A stretch of 64,000 nucleotides of DNA from Arachidicoccus sp. (GCA_028283605.1 JAPWKH010000011.1:1-64000), one strand, 5' to 3'; positions 18,679 through 28,088 are shown, counted from the first letter of the stretch. A program made the numbers and translations. Notes: generated by a model not told the origin, from the sequence alone.

Positions 18679-19002
18679 CTAATTCTTTAGTCTGTTCAAA
18701 AAGTTTATATCCACCGAATGCGTATTCCTGTACATCATTACGATAATTGCCAATCCTACACTCACTTCTGCCGCTGCAACTACCATTACAAAGAATACAA
18801 AAAGCTGCCCGTCAATCCCGGCTAAAGGATTATTCGGCAAAGCCGCATGTGTTTTGGAAAATGCTACCAGCAACAAATTCGCTGCATTAAGCATCATTTC
18901 AATACACATAAAAATAATAATAGCATTACGGCGAATCAACACACCCAATACGCCGATACAAAACAGTGTTACAGCCAAAGCGATATAATATTGAATAGGC
19001 AT
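18679..19002 (-). CDS. nuoK: NADH-quinone oxidoreductase subunit K
   Basis: 107 residues, three transmembrane helices. It has the conserved membrane glutamates in [17 protein letters not shown] and [15 protein letters not shown], required for proton translocation. It lies between nuoJ and nuoL, with AT-rich spacers of about 90 bases on both sides containing TTCAAAT and AATAATTAATAATGAAC low-complexity repeats. Confidence 0.95.
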   Translation of the reverse strand: MPIQYYIALAVTLFCIGVLGVLIRRNAIIIFMCIEMMLNAANLLLVAFSKTHAALPNNPLAGIDGQLFVFFVMVVAAAEVSVGLAIIVMMYRNTHSVDINFLNRLKN

Positions 19003-19095
19003 ATTCTCAATGAATAATTAATAATGAACAATTAATAACTTAAAATCATTTATAAATCCTGCGAGTCATTCAGATCTCACAAATCATGGTTCAGA

Positions 19096-19608
19096 CTATT
19101 GTTTCTTTCCTATTACAACTGCGCCAACCATTGCACTCAAAAACAACACGCTGCATATTTCAAAAGGGAAAGCATATTGTGTGAAAAGTACGCTTCCTAA
19201 ATTCTTAATCAATCCGATATTCCCTGTATTGAAAGTTGCATTTAATTTTTGTTTGCCTAATTGTTCTGTGTACGTTCTCACGGCTGAAATTAGAATCCAC
19301 AACAACATTCCGGCCGAAACTATTCCTGCTAATTTCATCCAAAGATTTTTACGTTGTTCGGTATTTGAATTTAAGTTCATCAACATGATGACGAATAGAA
19401 ACAGCACCATGATAGCGCCTGCATATACAATTATATTTACAATGGCGAGAAACTGTGCATTCAGCAAAATATAATGCCCGGAAATTGTAAAGAAAGTCGC
19501 CACCAGCCACAACACGCTATGCACCGGATTTTTGCTCGCAATCACCATGATAGCGCAAAAAATGGTAAGTACACTCAGCACAGAAAAAAGTATCGTATTA
19601 ATTCCCAT
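19096..19608 (-). CDS. nuoJ: NADH-quinone oxidoreductase subunit J
   Basis: 170 residues, five membrane helices. NPVHSVLWLVATFFTISGHY and IVNIIVYAGAIMVLFLFVIM are characteristic of NuoJ/ND6, including the flexible helix-3 region at the quinone-coupling path. Spacing to nuoI is 28 bases. Confidence 0.95.
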   Translation of the reverse strand: MGINTILFSVLSVLTIFCAIMVIASKNPVHSVLWLVATFFTISGHYILLNAQFLAIVNIIVYAGAIMVLFLFVIMLMNLNSNTEQRKNLWMKLAGIVSAGMLLWILISAVRTYTEQLGKQKLNATFNTGNIGLIKNLGSVLFTQYAFPFEICSVLFLSAMVGAVVIGKKQ

Positions 19609-19636
19609 TATCTAATTTTCAATATTCTTAAATATA

Positions 19637-20200
19637 TTAATCGAAGAATGCACTTGCTGTAGTAGGCACATCTTTACCCAAAGCCTTTTCGTAATCTTCT
19701 TTCTCTGTATTTTTATTTGGAATCAGCATATCTTCTTTTGCATAAATAAATTTTTTACGTGCATAGTCCGAAGGCGTAAATGTTTCGCTCAAATATATAG
19801 CATCTTTCGGGCAAGCCTCCTCGCACATGCCGCAGAAAATACAACGCAGCATATTGATTTCATATTTCGCTGCATATTTTTCTTCACGATACAAATTCTC
19901 CTCTTCCGGCAATCGTTCCGCAGCCTCCATCGTAATCGCTTCAGCCGGGCAGGCCAATGCACACAATCCACAAGCAGTACATCTTTCGCGCCCTTCTTCA
20001 TCACGGTTCAGCACGTGCAATCCTCTGAATACCGGACTGAACGGACGTTTCACTTCGGGATAAGAATAAGTTGCCGGTTTTTTGAAAAAATGTTTCAGCG
20101 TAATACCCATACCTTTTACAATCGCAGGCAGGTAAAGGCTTTCCACAAAAGTCATCGGACTCCTGTCCACATTTTCAGATCTGTTCGTTAAAGTTTGCAT
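19637..20200 (-). CDS. nuoI: NADH-quinone oxidoreductase subunit I (two [4Fe-4S] ferredoxin)
   Basis: 187 residues. Two cluster-binding motifs are complete: CTACGLCALACP and CIFCGMCEEACP (clusters N6a and N6b), which pass electrons from the peripheral arm towards quinone. The N-terminal amphipathic helix (VESLYLPAIVKGMGITLKHF) anchors it to the membrane arm. The C-terminus is extended by about 30 residues. A 155-base GC-rich element lies immediately upstream. Confidence 0.96.
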   Translation of the reverse strand: MQTLTNRSENVDRSPMTFVESLYLPAIVKGMGITLKHFFKKPATYSYPEVKRPFSPVFRGLHVLNRDEEGRERCTACGLCALACPAEAITMEAAERLPEEENLYREEKYAAKYEINMLRCIFCGMCEEACPKDAIYLSETFTPSDYARKKFIYAKEDMLIPNKNTEKEDYEKALGKDVPTTASAFFD

Positions 20201-20219
20201 ATCAATTTATTTATGATTT

Positions 20220-20366
20220 GGGCGTGCCACCACGCTCCGTTTTCCATTTCATTTCATCATCCATTTTACCGCGTGCTGTCGGGCTATTTGCTTGTAGTCC
20301 TCGCTCGTACCTCGTTGCGGGCTACCGCTTTTCTATCCCTCACGCGCTCCGCGTTTCAAAAGGTCT
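20220..20366. repeat. GC-rich hairpin-containing element inside the nuo operon
   Basis: A ~147-base GC-rich block in otherwise AT-rich intergenic DNA. It contains several short hairpins: GCGTG/CACGC near 20222-20235, GCGG/CCGC near 20318-20330, and ACGCG/CGCGT near 20342-20354. It carries no convincing gene; open frames across it on the plus strand lack coding character. It resembles dispersed intergenic repeats I recall from Bacteroidota genomes, but copy number cannot be seen here. It touches the 3' end of the small membrane gene at 20356. Confidence 0.5.
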
Positions 20367-20550
20367 TCTGTTCTTTTTTAAAAATTCTCTTTGTCAAAAC
20401 AAAAGTAAAAAACAGCCAAAAAGCTAATGCAACGCTTGCTAAACTTATACGCCAAACTTCATGATGCTCAATACCCTTCATTAATCCATACATTCCTTCG
20501 GCGATTAAAAACAAAGAAATAAAAAATGGAATAAATATTTTCTTTTTCAT
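20356..20550 (-). CDS. Small two-helix membrane protein of unknown function
   Basis: 64 residues with two hydrophobic helices (IFIPFFISLFLIAEGMYGLM and WRISLASVALAFWLFFTFVL) joined by a short polar turn, with basic ends (KKKIF, KRIFKKEQKTF). It sits between nuoH and nuoI in the same orientation, so it would be co-transcribed with complex I. It is not a known complex I subunit. It could be a real small membrane protein or a relic; the stop codon lies at the edge of the GC-rich repeat. Confidence 0.5.
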   Translation of the reverse strand: MKKKIFIPFFISLFLIAEGMYGLMKGIEHHEVWRISLASVALAFWLFFTFVLTKRIFKKEQKTF

Positions 20551-20716
20551 AAAATCAATATATCATATATCAGCTTTTGCCAAATTTTTATTCCAATCCT
20601 TCTTTATGTTCGACCCCGTTAGGTTGCAGGTTTGTACAAAATAAAATTGTTACAAATGATTGACTCCCACAGATTTATACGTAATTCATTTTCAAATTCC
20701 CAAATTTTCAAATCAC

Positions 20717-21760
20717 TTATTTATGCAACCACAAAATTACCACTGCCGTGATCAACATATTCGCCAAAGCCAAAGGCAATAATTTTTTCCAGCCCAGATT
20801 CATCAATTGATCATAACGGAAACGCGGAATTGTCCAGCGCACCCACATAAACAAAAAGATGAAAAACAAAACTTTTGCCATCAATGCAATAATTCCGATC
20901 AGCGCTGCAAAGTTAGCGGAATGATTTGCAGGATTAAAGAAAGGCAAATCATAACCGCCAAAATACATAGTTGCCATCACAGCACTTGAGATAAACATAT
21001 TTACATATTCCGCAAACAGGTAAAATCCCATTTTCATCGAAGAATATTCCTGGTGATAACCCATATTCAATTCATTCTCTGCTTCCGCCAAATCAAATGG
21101 CGTGCGGTTACATTCTGCAAATGCACAAACCAAAAATATTATAAAGCCTAATGGTTGATAACATACATTCCATAGATGTCCTACTTGTTGTGCCGCAATT
21201 GTTTTCAAGCTCAAAGAACCTGTCAGCATCAGCAATGCAATCAACGACATCCCCATTGCCAGTTCATAACTGATTGCCTGTGAAGCGCCGCGTAGAGCAG
21301 CCATTAAGGAAAATTTATTGTTCGATGCCCAGCCGCCAATCATAATTCCGTAAACGCCCAAACTTACAACGCCAAACACATACAAAATCCCAATGTTCAC
21401 ATCTGCGATTTGCAAAGGCACTATTCTTTTTCCTATTTCCAAATGATTACCCCAAGGAATCACAGCACTTGTAATCAATGCAGCAGTCATCGACATGGCA
21501 GGCCCTAAAATAAAAAGCCATTTATTAGCGGCATTCGGTATTACATCTTCCTTAAAGATCAATTTTGCGCCGTCCGCCAAAGGCTGCAGCAGACCAAATG
21601 GCCCTGCGCGGTTTGGTCCTATTCTATCCTGAAAGAAAGCAGCAATTTTTCTTTCGCCATAAGTCGAATAGAGTGCTATTACTAGACTTGCTAAAACAAC
21701 TACAACAATTAAAATTAATTTTTCAATTATAAGTGCCCAATCAATTACTAATAAAGTCAT
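20717..21760 (-). CDS. nuoH: NADH-quinone oxidoreductase subunit H
   Basis: 347 residues, about eight helices. ERKIAAFFQDRIGPNRAGPF, the AECNRTPFDLAEAENELNMG segment and WVRWTIPRFRYDQLMNLGWK are hallmark sequences of the subunit that forms the quinone chamber at the junction of the two arms. The gap of 166 bases to the small gene downstream holds the sequence TTCGACCCCGTTAGG (about 20610), similar in part to the nested-hairpin element near 56.85 kb. Confidence 0.96.
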   Translation of the reverse strand: MTLLVIDWALIIEKLILIVVVVLASLVIALYSTYGERKIAAFFQDRIGPNRAGPFGLLQPLADGAKLIFKEDVIPNAANKWLFILGPAMSMTAALITSAVIPWGNHLEIGKRIVPLQIADVNIGILYVFGVVSLGVYGIMIGGWASNNKFSLMAALRGASQAISYELAMGMSLIALLMLTGSLSLKTIAAQQVGHLWNVCYQPLGFIIFLVCAFAECNRTPFDLAEAENELNMGYHQEYSSMKMGFYLFAEYVNMFISSAVMATMYFGGYDLPFFNPANHSANFAALIGIIALMAKVLFFIFLFMWVRWTIPRFRYDQLMNLGWKKLLPLALANMLITAVVILWLHK

Positions 21761-21777
21761 TTTGAATATTATATAAA

Positions 21778-22863
21778 TTATTGCTGTTTATTTTTAAAAT
21801 CTTTTGAATTCGCTGGACCTTCAATCATACTCAAATCTCTATTCTTTTCATTTACTTTACTGACATTATGAATATCTAGGAATAATCGCGGCTTTTTGCC
21901 AATAATCTCATCGATCGTTTCCTTCGGCTTATCCAAATTGAAATACTTATTTTGATTGATAACAGAATGACGACTTACAGGGCTAACTTCCTCAATTACC
22001 CAATCACTTGTTTTCTTTTTCTCGAAGCGACATTCATTACAAATCCAATCTTCTACTTCACCCCACTGATCTTTTCGAGCTGTTACACGAAATACTTCAT
22101 CGCCCCGGTTCCAAATAGTTACTTTTCCACTGCAAGTAGGACAGTCCCGATGCGCATTTAAAGGTTTTAAAAACCATACACGATTTTTGAAACGGAAAGT
22201 CCTGTCCGTTAGCGCACCTACAGGACAAACATCGATGATATTTCCAATAAATTCATTATCCAGATGCTGATCTAGATATGAAGCAATTTGTGCATGATCA
22301 CCTCTATCTACAACGCCATGTTCACGTTTTTTAGTCAATTGCTCTGCAGTCATTACACAACGATAACAAAGTATGCAACGTGTCATGTGTAATTGAATCT
22401 TATCACCAAGATTATGCTTTGGAAAAGTTCGGCGCTGAAACTCGTATCTTGTACCTGCCTTGCCATGATCATATCCTAAATCTTGCAATTTACATTCACC
22501 TGCTTGGTCACATATAGGGCAATCTAACGGATGATTGATTAATAAAAATTCTACAACACCTGCACGTGCATCTTTTACTCTGTCGGAAGTTATGTTTTTT
22601 ACTTCCATGCCATCCATTACTGTAGTTCTGCAACTTGCCATGAGCTTAGGCATGGGGCGCGGATCTTTTTCTGATCCTTTGCTTACTTCTACTAAACAAG
22701 TACGGCATTTACCTCCACTTCCTTTTAGCTTGCTGTAATAGCACATTGTAGGTGGTGCAATATCACCCCCAATTTTACGAGCCGCTTCCAATATTGTGGT
22801 TCCCGCAGGAACTTCCACGGTAATATTATCTATTGTGACCTTAAAATTTGGTACGTCAGCCAT
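21778..22863 (-). CDS. nuoG: NADH-quinone oxidoreductase subunit G, short form
   Basis: 361 residues from the ATG at 22863; a TTG three codons upstream is less likely. It holds the N-terminal [2Fe-2S] domain (CYYSKLKGSGGKCRTC plus ASC), the His/Cys cluster (NHPLDCPICDQAGEC), the [4Fe-4S] ligands (CILCYRC with DVCPVGAL), and the start of the next domain with CPTCSG and CNEC. The large molybdopterin-like domain of E. coli NuoG is absent; this is typical of Bacteroidota complex I as far as I know. It conducts electrons from NuoF to NuoI. Confidence 0.93.
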   Translation of the reverse strand: MADVPNFKVTIDNITVEVPAGTTILEAARKIGGDIAPPTMCYYSKLKGSGGKCRTCLVEVSKGSEKDPRPMPKLMASCRTTVMDGMEVKNITSDRVKDARAGVVEFLLINHPLDCPICDQAGECKLQDLGYDHGKAGTRYEFQRRTFPKHNLGDKIQLHMTRCILCYRCVMTAEQLTKKREHGVVDRGDHAQIASYLDQHLDNEFIGNIIDVCPVGALTDRTFRFKNRVWFLKPLNAHRDCPTCSGKVTIWNRGDEVFRVTARKDQWGEVEDWICNECRFEKKKTSDWVIEEVSPVSRHSVINQNKYFNLDKPKETIDEIIGKKPRLFLDIHNVSKVNEKNRDLSMIEGPANSKDFKNKQQ

Positions 22864-22890
22864 GATTGTCAATTCATAAATTATAAAACT

Positions 22891-24234
22891 CTATACTGCT
22901 ATTTCCAAAGGATCTGCATAATGCGCAATTCCGTAATTGTGCGTTTGCGCTTCATCCGGATTTAAAATATGCCATTCAAATTCGTCTCTGAAATGCCTAA
23001 TTGCTGCAGCTACAGGCCATGCAGCCGCATCTCCTAATGGACAAATCGTATTGCCTTCAATCCTGCGTTGAATATCCCATAACAAATCTATATCGCTCAA
23101 TTTGCCTTTACCTTTTTCTATCGCGAGTAATATTTTTTCCATCCAGCCCGTTCCTTCGCGGCAAGGCGAACATTGTCCGCAACTTTCGTGACGATAAAAA
23201 CGAGCTAATGTATAAGTATGTTTTACTACACATTGATCTTCGTCCAACACAATGAATCCTCCGGAACCTAAAGCTGTTCCTGTTGCAAATCCACCATCTG
23301 CTAAACTTTCATAATTCATTAATCTCGTATCTCCTTTTGCCGTTTTGAGTAAAAGATTTGCCGGTAAAATAGGTACTGAAGAGCCACCTGGAATACAAGC
23401 TTTTAATTTTTTACCTTTCGGAATACCTCCACACCAATCATCGCTGAAGATAAATTCCTCTACACTCAAATCAAAAGGTATTTCGTATACTCCGGGTTTA
23501 TTTAAATTTCCACATGCAGAAATTAATTTTGTACCTGTTGATTTCCCTACACCGATTTTACCGTATTCTTCACCGCCAATCATGATGATAGGGCTAACCG
23601 TTGCTATAGTTTCAACATTATTTACAACAGTAGGTCGCATCCAAGCACCTTGTACTGCTGGAAAAGGTGGTTTTATACGAGGATTGCCACGCTTACCTTC
23701 CAAACTTTCTATAAGAGCTGTTTCCTCACCGCATATGTAGGCGCCGGCACCACGATGAACATAAATTTCCAAATCGAATCCGCTTCCTAAAATATTTTTT
23801 CCCAGATAACCCGCGGCTTTTGCTTCTGCAATAGCTTGTTCAAGAATGTCCGGAATCCATGCATATTCGCCTCTAATGTAGATATAGCTAGTATTTGAGC
23901 CAAGTGCATAAGAAGAAATAATCATTCCTTCGATAAACAAATGCGGAAGAAATTCCATCAGATATCTGTCTTTAAAAGTTCCCGGTTCGCTTTCATCTGC
24001 ATTGCACACCAAATGGCGCGGAACGCCTTCGGGCTTCGCAATGAAACTCCATTTTAGTCCCGTAGGAAAACCTGCGCCGCCGCGACCGCGCAAACCGCTT
24101 TTCTTTACTTCCTCAACAATTTCTTCGGGCGCCATCTTTAAAGCTTTTTCTACGCTTTGATAGCCTCCGTTTTTCTTCCAAACGTCGTAATAGCGGATGC
24201 CTTCTATATGTGCTTTATCTAAAAGTAATTTCAT
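22891..24234 (-). CDS. nuoF: NADH-quinone oxidoreductase subunit F (NADH/FMN-binding)
   Basis: 447 residues. GRGGAGFPTGLKW binds FMN, GAGAYICGEETALIES binds NADH/FMN, and ESCGQCSPCREGTGW plus the later Cys in GNTICPLGDAAAWP bind the N3 [4Fe-4S] cluster. NADH is oxidised here. It lies 25 bases after nuoE. Confidence 0.96.
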   Translation of the reverse strand: MKLLLDKAHIEGIRYYDVWKKNGGYQSVEKALKMAPEEIVEEVKKSGLRGRGGAGFPTGLKWSFIAKPEGVPRHLVCNADESEPGTFKDRYLMEFLPHLFIEGMIISSYALGSNTSYIYIRGEYAWIPDILEQAIAEAKAAGYLGKNILGSGFDLEIYVHRGAGAYICGEETALIESLEGKRGNPRIKPPFPAVQGAWMRPTVVNNVETIATVSPIIMIGGEEYGKIGVGKSTGTKLISACGNLNKPGVYEIPFDLSVEEFIFSDDWCGGIPKGKKLKACIPGGSSVPILPANLLLKTAKGDTRLMNYESLADGGFATGTALGSGGFIVLDEDQCVVKHTYTLARFYRHESCGQCSPCREGTGWMEKILLAIEKGKGKLSDIDLLWDIQRRIEGNTICPLGDAAAWPVAAAIRHFRDEFEWHILNPDEAQTHNYGIAHYADPLEIAV

Positions 24235-24259
24235 TTTTAATTAATTAAAATAATTAATC

Positions 24260-24763
24260 TTAACTATCAACTTTTGCCGTACCTGCTTTGCATTCTTCAA
24301 TCAACGAATCCACTTTTTCTTTCGTCAAATGCTCACGATAAAACTTGCCCAACTGCATCATCGGCGCATAACCGCAAGCACCTAAACATTCCGCAGGCTT
24401 TAATGTAAACAATCCGTCTGCCGTAGTTTCGCCGGGTTTAATGCCAAGCTTATCTTCGATGTATTGAATAATCTCATCGCTGCCGTTGAGCATACAAGGC
24501 CCTGTCTGACAAACTTCCAACACATATTTACCGACAGGTTTTATATTGAGCATGGAATAAAACGTTGCCACTTCGTATACTTCCACAGGAAGAATATTCA
24601 ACAAACCTGCAACATAATCCATTGTTTCAGGACTCAGCCAACCACCAAATTCGTTCTGCGCCAAATGCAATACAGGAATCAACGCACTTTTTTGTTTTCC
24701 TTCGGGATAACGCGCTATGATTTCGTTTACTTTTTTTAATTTATCTTCTGAAAACTGCACCAT
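24260..24763 (-). CDS. nuoE: NADH-quinone oxidoreductase subunit E ([2Fe-2S] thioredoxin fold)
   Basis: 167 residues, thioredoxin-like fold with [2Fe-2S] ligands CQTGPC and CLGACGYAP (cluster N1a). It starts with a helical domain (YPEGKQKSALIPVLHLAQ). It works with NuoF and NuoG in the NADH-oxidising module. The 99-base gap to nuoD contains repeated TTTGAAAATTTGAAAAT spacers. Confidence 0.95.
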   Translation of the reverse strand: MVQFSEDKLKKVNEIIARYPEGKQKSALIPVLHLAQNEFGGWLSPETMDYVAGLLNILPVEVYEVATFYSMLNIKPVGKYVLEVCQTGPCMLNGSDEIIQYIEDKLGIKPGETTADGLFTLKPAECLGACGYAPMMQLGKFYREHLTKEKVDSLIEECKAGTAKVDS

Positions 24764-24862
24764 ATTAATTTGAAAATTTCATGATTTGAAAATTTGAAAA
24801 TTATCTGTTACTATGCTACTTTATTTTCAAATTCTCAAATTGACTCATTGTCTATTTTAATT

Positions 24863-26098
24863 TTACGCATCCATTTCGCCCGCAATCAAATTCAAACTAC
24901 TCATTACCAAAACCGCATCGCTAATCATTGCCCCCTTAGTTAATTCCGAAAAAGACTGATAATAAATAAAGCAAGGTCTACGGAAGTGTAGTCTATACGG
25001 TGTTCTTCCACCATCGCTGATTAAATAAAATCCTAATTCACCATTAGCTCCTTCTACACAATTGTACACTTCGCCTGCCGGCATTTCTGTTTCACCCATC
25101 ACAATTTTAAAGTGGTAAATGAGCGCTTCCATCTTTGTATAAACATCCGCTTTCTTAGGCAAATAATAATCAGGCGCATCAGCATGATATACTTCTGCTT
25201 CTTCGCCTTTAAAATCCTGTATTTTTTGATATGCCTGCTTAATAATTTCTATAGACTCCCACATTTCTTTATTACGCACGAGATATCTGTCATACACATC
25301 GCCTGTAGTTCCTACAGGAATTTTAAATTCAAAATCTTCATAGCTGGAATAAGGAGTATGTACACGCACATCATAATCCACGCCTGCCGCACGAAGGTTG
25401 GGGCCGGTAAAACCATAACTTAGCGCGCGTTCTGCAGAAATTGCGCCTGCACCGATACAGCGTTCCATGAAAACACGGTTGCGTGTAGCCAAATTTTCAA
25501 ACTCTCTTAATGCTTTTGGATATTCGTTTAAAAATTTTTCTATTTTCTTCCAAGCGGTATCGCTGAAATTCCTTTCAAAACCACCGATGCGACCAATTGT
25601 TGTAGTAAGACGGGAACCGCAGATTTCTTCGTAAATTTCATAGATTAATTCGCGGTATTCCATCAGATAAGTAAACGGCGTTAAACCACCGGCATCCACC
25701 ACCATGATAGAATTGCAAATCAAATGATCGGCAATGCGCGCAAGTTCCATGATAATGATGCGCATATAATCCACACGCTTGGGAGTTTTGATACCTAATA
25801 ATTTTTCGCAGGTCAGGTGCCAGCCCATATTATTAATTGGACTGCTGCAATAATTCAACCTGTCGGTCAAAGGCGTGATTTGATACAAAGACCTCCGCTC
25901 TGCAATCTTCTCGAACGCACGATGAATGTAGCCAACGGTTTGTTCCGAAGAAACAATACGCTCGCCGTCCACTTCCAGAATATTCTGAAACACACCGTGT
26001 GTCGCAGGGTGCGTAGGACCGAGATTCAACGTTGTGGTTGTTTTCTCGATAGAACCATCGGGAAGTTTTATATTGTGTTGTATGAGTTCGTCTGTCAT
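24863..26098 (-). CDS. nuoD: NADH-quinone oxidoreductase subunit D (49 kDa type)
   Basis: 411 residues. LGPTHPATHGVFQNILEVDGE at the start, GYIHRAFEKI, and AVGMSSLNLIAGEMDA-like C-terminal text mark the hydrogenase-derived subunit at the quinone site. The first His pair (HPATHG) is at the quinone headgroup site. It is a stand-alone NuoD, not fused to NuoC. An unrelated gene separates it from nuoC. Confidence 0.95.
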   Translation of the reverse strand: MTDELIQHNIKLPDGSIEKTTTTLNLGPTHPATHGVFQNILEVDGERIVSSEQTVGYIHRAFEKIAERRSLYQITPLTDRLNYCSSPINNMGWHLTCEKLLGIKTPKRVDYMRIIIMELARIADHLICNSIMVVDAGGLTPFTYLMEYRELIYEIYEEICGSRLTTTIGRIGGFERNFSDTAWKKIEKFLNEYPKALREFENLATRNRVFMERCIGAGAISAERALSYGFTGPNLRAAGVDYDVRVHTPYSSYEDFEFKIPVGTTGDVYDRYLVRNKEMWESIEIIKQAYQKIQDFKGEEAEVYHADAPDYYLPKKADVYTKMEALIYHFKIVMGETEMPAGEVYNCVEGANGELGFYLISDGGRTPYRLHFRRPCFIYYQSFSELTKGAMISDAVLVMSSLNLIAGEMDA

Positions 26099-26116
26099 TT
26101 ATTATAGCATTACAAC

Positions 26117-26890
26117 TTAATCTGTTGTTCGTTTAGGCAAATCATCAAAATTAATTCCTGTATAATCGAAGATTATTTCTTCAATATTAGATTTTTTTGC
26201 TTTTCTACCTTCAGAAATATAAGTGTCCAATTCTTTCACAACTTCAGCATTGTCTGATAAATATTGTTTCAGAAGTTTCCAACCATCTAAGGTATTCGAA
26301 CTAAAAATTCCACCATTCTTCAATGGAATTTCAAATAATTCACCTGAATTATCCTTTTCAAAATAATAAGCATCAGGGGTATTTTTTCCAAAGCCTGCGG
26401 ATAATCCCCCACCTATTGCGCCTCCAATTGCGCCAGCATACATTGGAACATAATAAGTTTGTGTTGAATTCATATCATCTGCTATTTTATAAAAGCGCAA
26501 ATTATTTTTATTAATGATTTGAATCGATTTTTTCTGATAGCGTCCATTCTCTGAAGGGAAAAATGAATAGATTGTATCCACTCCATATTTATCATCCTGT
26601 CGATATCTAATCAATCTTTTTTTTGTATAAAAAAACTGGTTTTTTAATTTATATCCTGTTACATCATCTATGTCCGCTTCATTATACTCATTACCGCGCG
26701 AAGTTTTGAACAGAATATTATTTTTAGCCTCCTTAAAACCACCAAAAGTTTTCTTTTTTGGTGCAATATTTATTTTTTTAATGTCACAGAAAACCGTATC
26801 TCCGGTATTCTTTACAAAGAACTCTCTTTTATCTTGTGCGAGCATGTTTGCCGAAACAAACAATAAAACAATTAATAACCCTTTTTTCAT
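26117..26890 (-). CDS. Exported protein of unknown function inserted in the nuo operon
   Basis: 257 residues from the ATG at 26890, chosen because it gives a standard signal peptide (KKGLLIVLLFVSANMLAQ); a start four codons upstream is possible. The mature protein has a beta-rich first half (FFVKNTGDTVFCDIKKINIA, FGGFKEAKNNILFKTSRGNE) and a glycine-rich hydrophobic stretch (YAGAIGGAIGGGLSAGFG, about residues 150-170) that may be a membrane hairpin. It is not a complex I subunit or known assembly factor. The spacing to nuoC is only 19 bases, so it must be transcribed with the operon. Confidence 0.7.
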   Translation of the reverse strand: MKKGLLIVLLFVSANMLAQDKREFFVKNTGDTVFCDIKKINIAPKKKTFGGFKEAKNNILFKTSRGNEYNEADIDDVTGYKLKNQFFYTKKRLIRYRQDDKYGVDTIYSFFPSENGRYQKKSIQIINKNNLRFYKIADDMNSTQTYYVPMYAGAIGGAIGGGLSAGFGKNTPDAYYFEKDNSGELFEIPLKNGGIFSSNTLDGWKLLKQYLSDNAEVVKELDTYISEGRKAKKSNIEEIIFDYTGINFDDLPKRTTD

Positions 26891-26909
26891 ATCGGTAAGC
26901 AATTAAATC

Positions 26910-27422
26910 TTAATTATAACTCCCACCTCGTCCGAACATTTCATCGTCCTTATCCGTGCGGCTTTGGTCTTCCAAAGGATATTCTTTTCTTAAAGGGAAG
27001 TAATCCATTTCTTCCACATTCATAATACGTTTCAGATTCGGATGATTTACAAAGTTTACGCCGAAGAAATCATATGCTTCGCGTTCTTGCCAGTTTGCCG
27101 ATTCAAATAAAACCGTAGCTGTATCTATATCGGGAGTTTGAATATCAAGAAAACATTTGAATCGTAAACGGACATTATCTACCAAATTATGTAAATGATA
27201 GACAACAGCTAATTCACGACCTTTATCGTTTGGATAATGAACTACAGTAACATCCGTAAGAAAACGAAATTTCAAATCTGCATCATCAAACAAAAATTGT
27301 AACAATGCAATATTATTATCGGCAGGAGTTTCAAAAGTCAGAAATCCGTAAGGTTCCGAAAAATTAAAAACTTTATCGCCAAATTTTGCTATGATCTTTT
27401 CTTGAATGCTTTCGTTCGTCAT
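26910..27422 (-). CDS. nuoC: NADH-quinone oxidoreductase subunit C (30 kDa type)
   Basis: 170 residues. The signature is the segment WQEREAYDFFGVNFVNHPNL followed by PLRKEYPLEDQ. It is a structural subunit of the peripheral arm next to NuoD. It starts 8 bases after nuoB. Confidence 0.95.
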   Translation of the reverse strand: MTNESIQEKIIAKFGDKVFNFSEPYGFLTFETPADNNIALLQFLFDDADLKFRFLTDVTVVHYPNDKGRELAVVYHLHNLVDNVRLRFKCFLDIQTPDIDTATVLFESANWQEREAYDFFGVNFVNHPNLKRIMNVEEMDYFPLRKEYPLEDQSRTDKDDEMFGRGGSYN

Positions 27423-27430
27423 CTTATAAA

Positions 27431-28021
27431 TTATTGAATTCCGTAGCTTCCCATTAATGCCTTGTAATGCTCGCTGTTTCTACGGCGAAGGCTTTCTTTA
27501 CCTACCAAATCCTGTATGCGCATAAATCCGTCTATAATTGCTTCCGGTCGCGGCGGGCAGCCAGGAACATAAACATCTACCGGAACTACTTGATCGATTC
27601 CCTGCAAAACAGAATAGGTATCGAAAATACCACCCGAAGATGCACAAGCGCCTACAGCCATTACCCAGCGAGGCTCAGCCATCTGCATATAAACTTGTCT
27701 TACTATAGGTCCCATTTTTTTAGCAATAGTTCCCATAACCATTAATAAATCACATTGGCGTGGAGTAAAAGCCATACGTTCCGATCCGAAACGCGACATA
27801 TCATAAGTAGGAGCCATCGTTGCCATAAATTCGATACCGCAACAAGAGGTAGCAAAGGGCAAAGGCCAAATAGAATTTTTTCTTCCAAGTGCGATTATAC
27901 TTTCGAGGCTGGTTGCAAAATAACCTTCTCCGTTTATTCCGTTCGGAGGATCAGACAAGGCTATATTATCGTGTATATCTGCTTGTTTTGGATGAATATT
28001 AAAGCGAACAGGACGTGCCAT
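27431..28021 (-). CDS. nuoB: NADH-quinone oxidoreductase subunit B (N2 cluster)
   Basis: 196 residues. CC in FATSCCGIEFM with GACASSGG and VPGCPPRPEAI supply the ligands of cluster N2, the last electron carrier before quinone. It is the first gene of this operon: no nuoA lies upstream, where only 160 bases separate it from the MgtC-type gene. Confidence 0.96.
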   Translation of the reverse strand: MARPVRFNIHPKQADIHDNIALSDPPNGINGEGYFATSLESIIALGRKNSIWPLPFATSCCGIEFMATMAPTYDMSRFGSERMAFTPRQCDLLMVMGTIAKKMGPIVRQVYMQMAEPRWVMAVGACASSGGIFDTYSVLQGIDQVVPVDVYVPGCPPRPEAIIDGFMRIQDLVGKESLRRRNSEHYKALMGSYGIQ

Positions 28022-28080
28022 TATTTCTCCTTTTATTATATCGTGCTAGCGATTGCACTGTAATTATCACAATTGATTTA

Positions 28081-28088
28081 CAAATGTA
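28081..28088 (-). promoter_or_regulatory. -7 promoter element of the nuo operon
   Basis: On the minus strand the sequence reads TACATTTG, matching TAnnTTTG, about 60 bases before the nuoB start. It would drive the whole nuoB-N operon. Confidence 0.5.

Noticed and set aside
20195-20464. Plus-strand open frames through the GC-rich element at 20.2 kb
   Set aside because: No family, no promoter or start context, and high content of repeat-derived residues; the block is better explained as a non-coding repeat.
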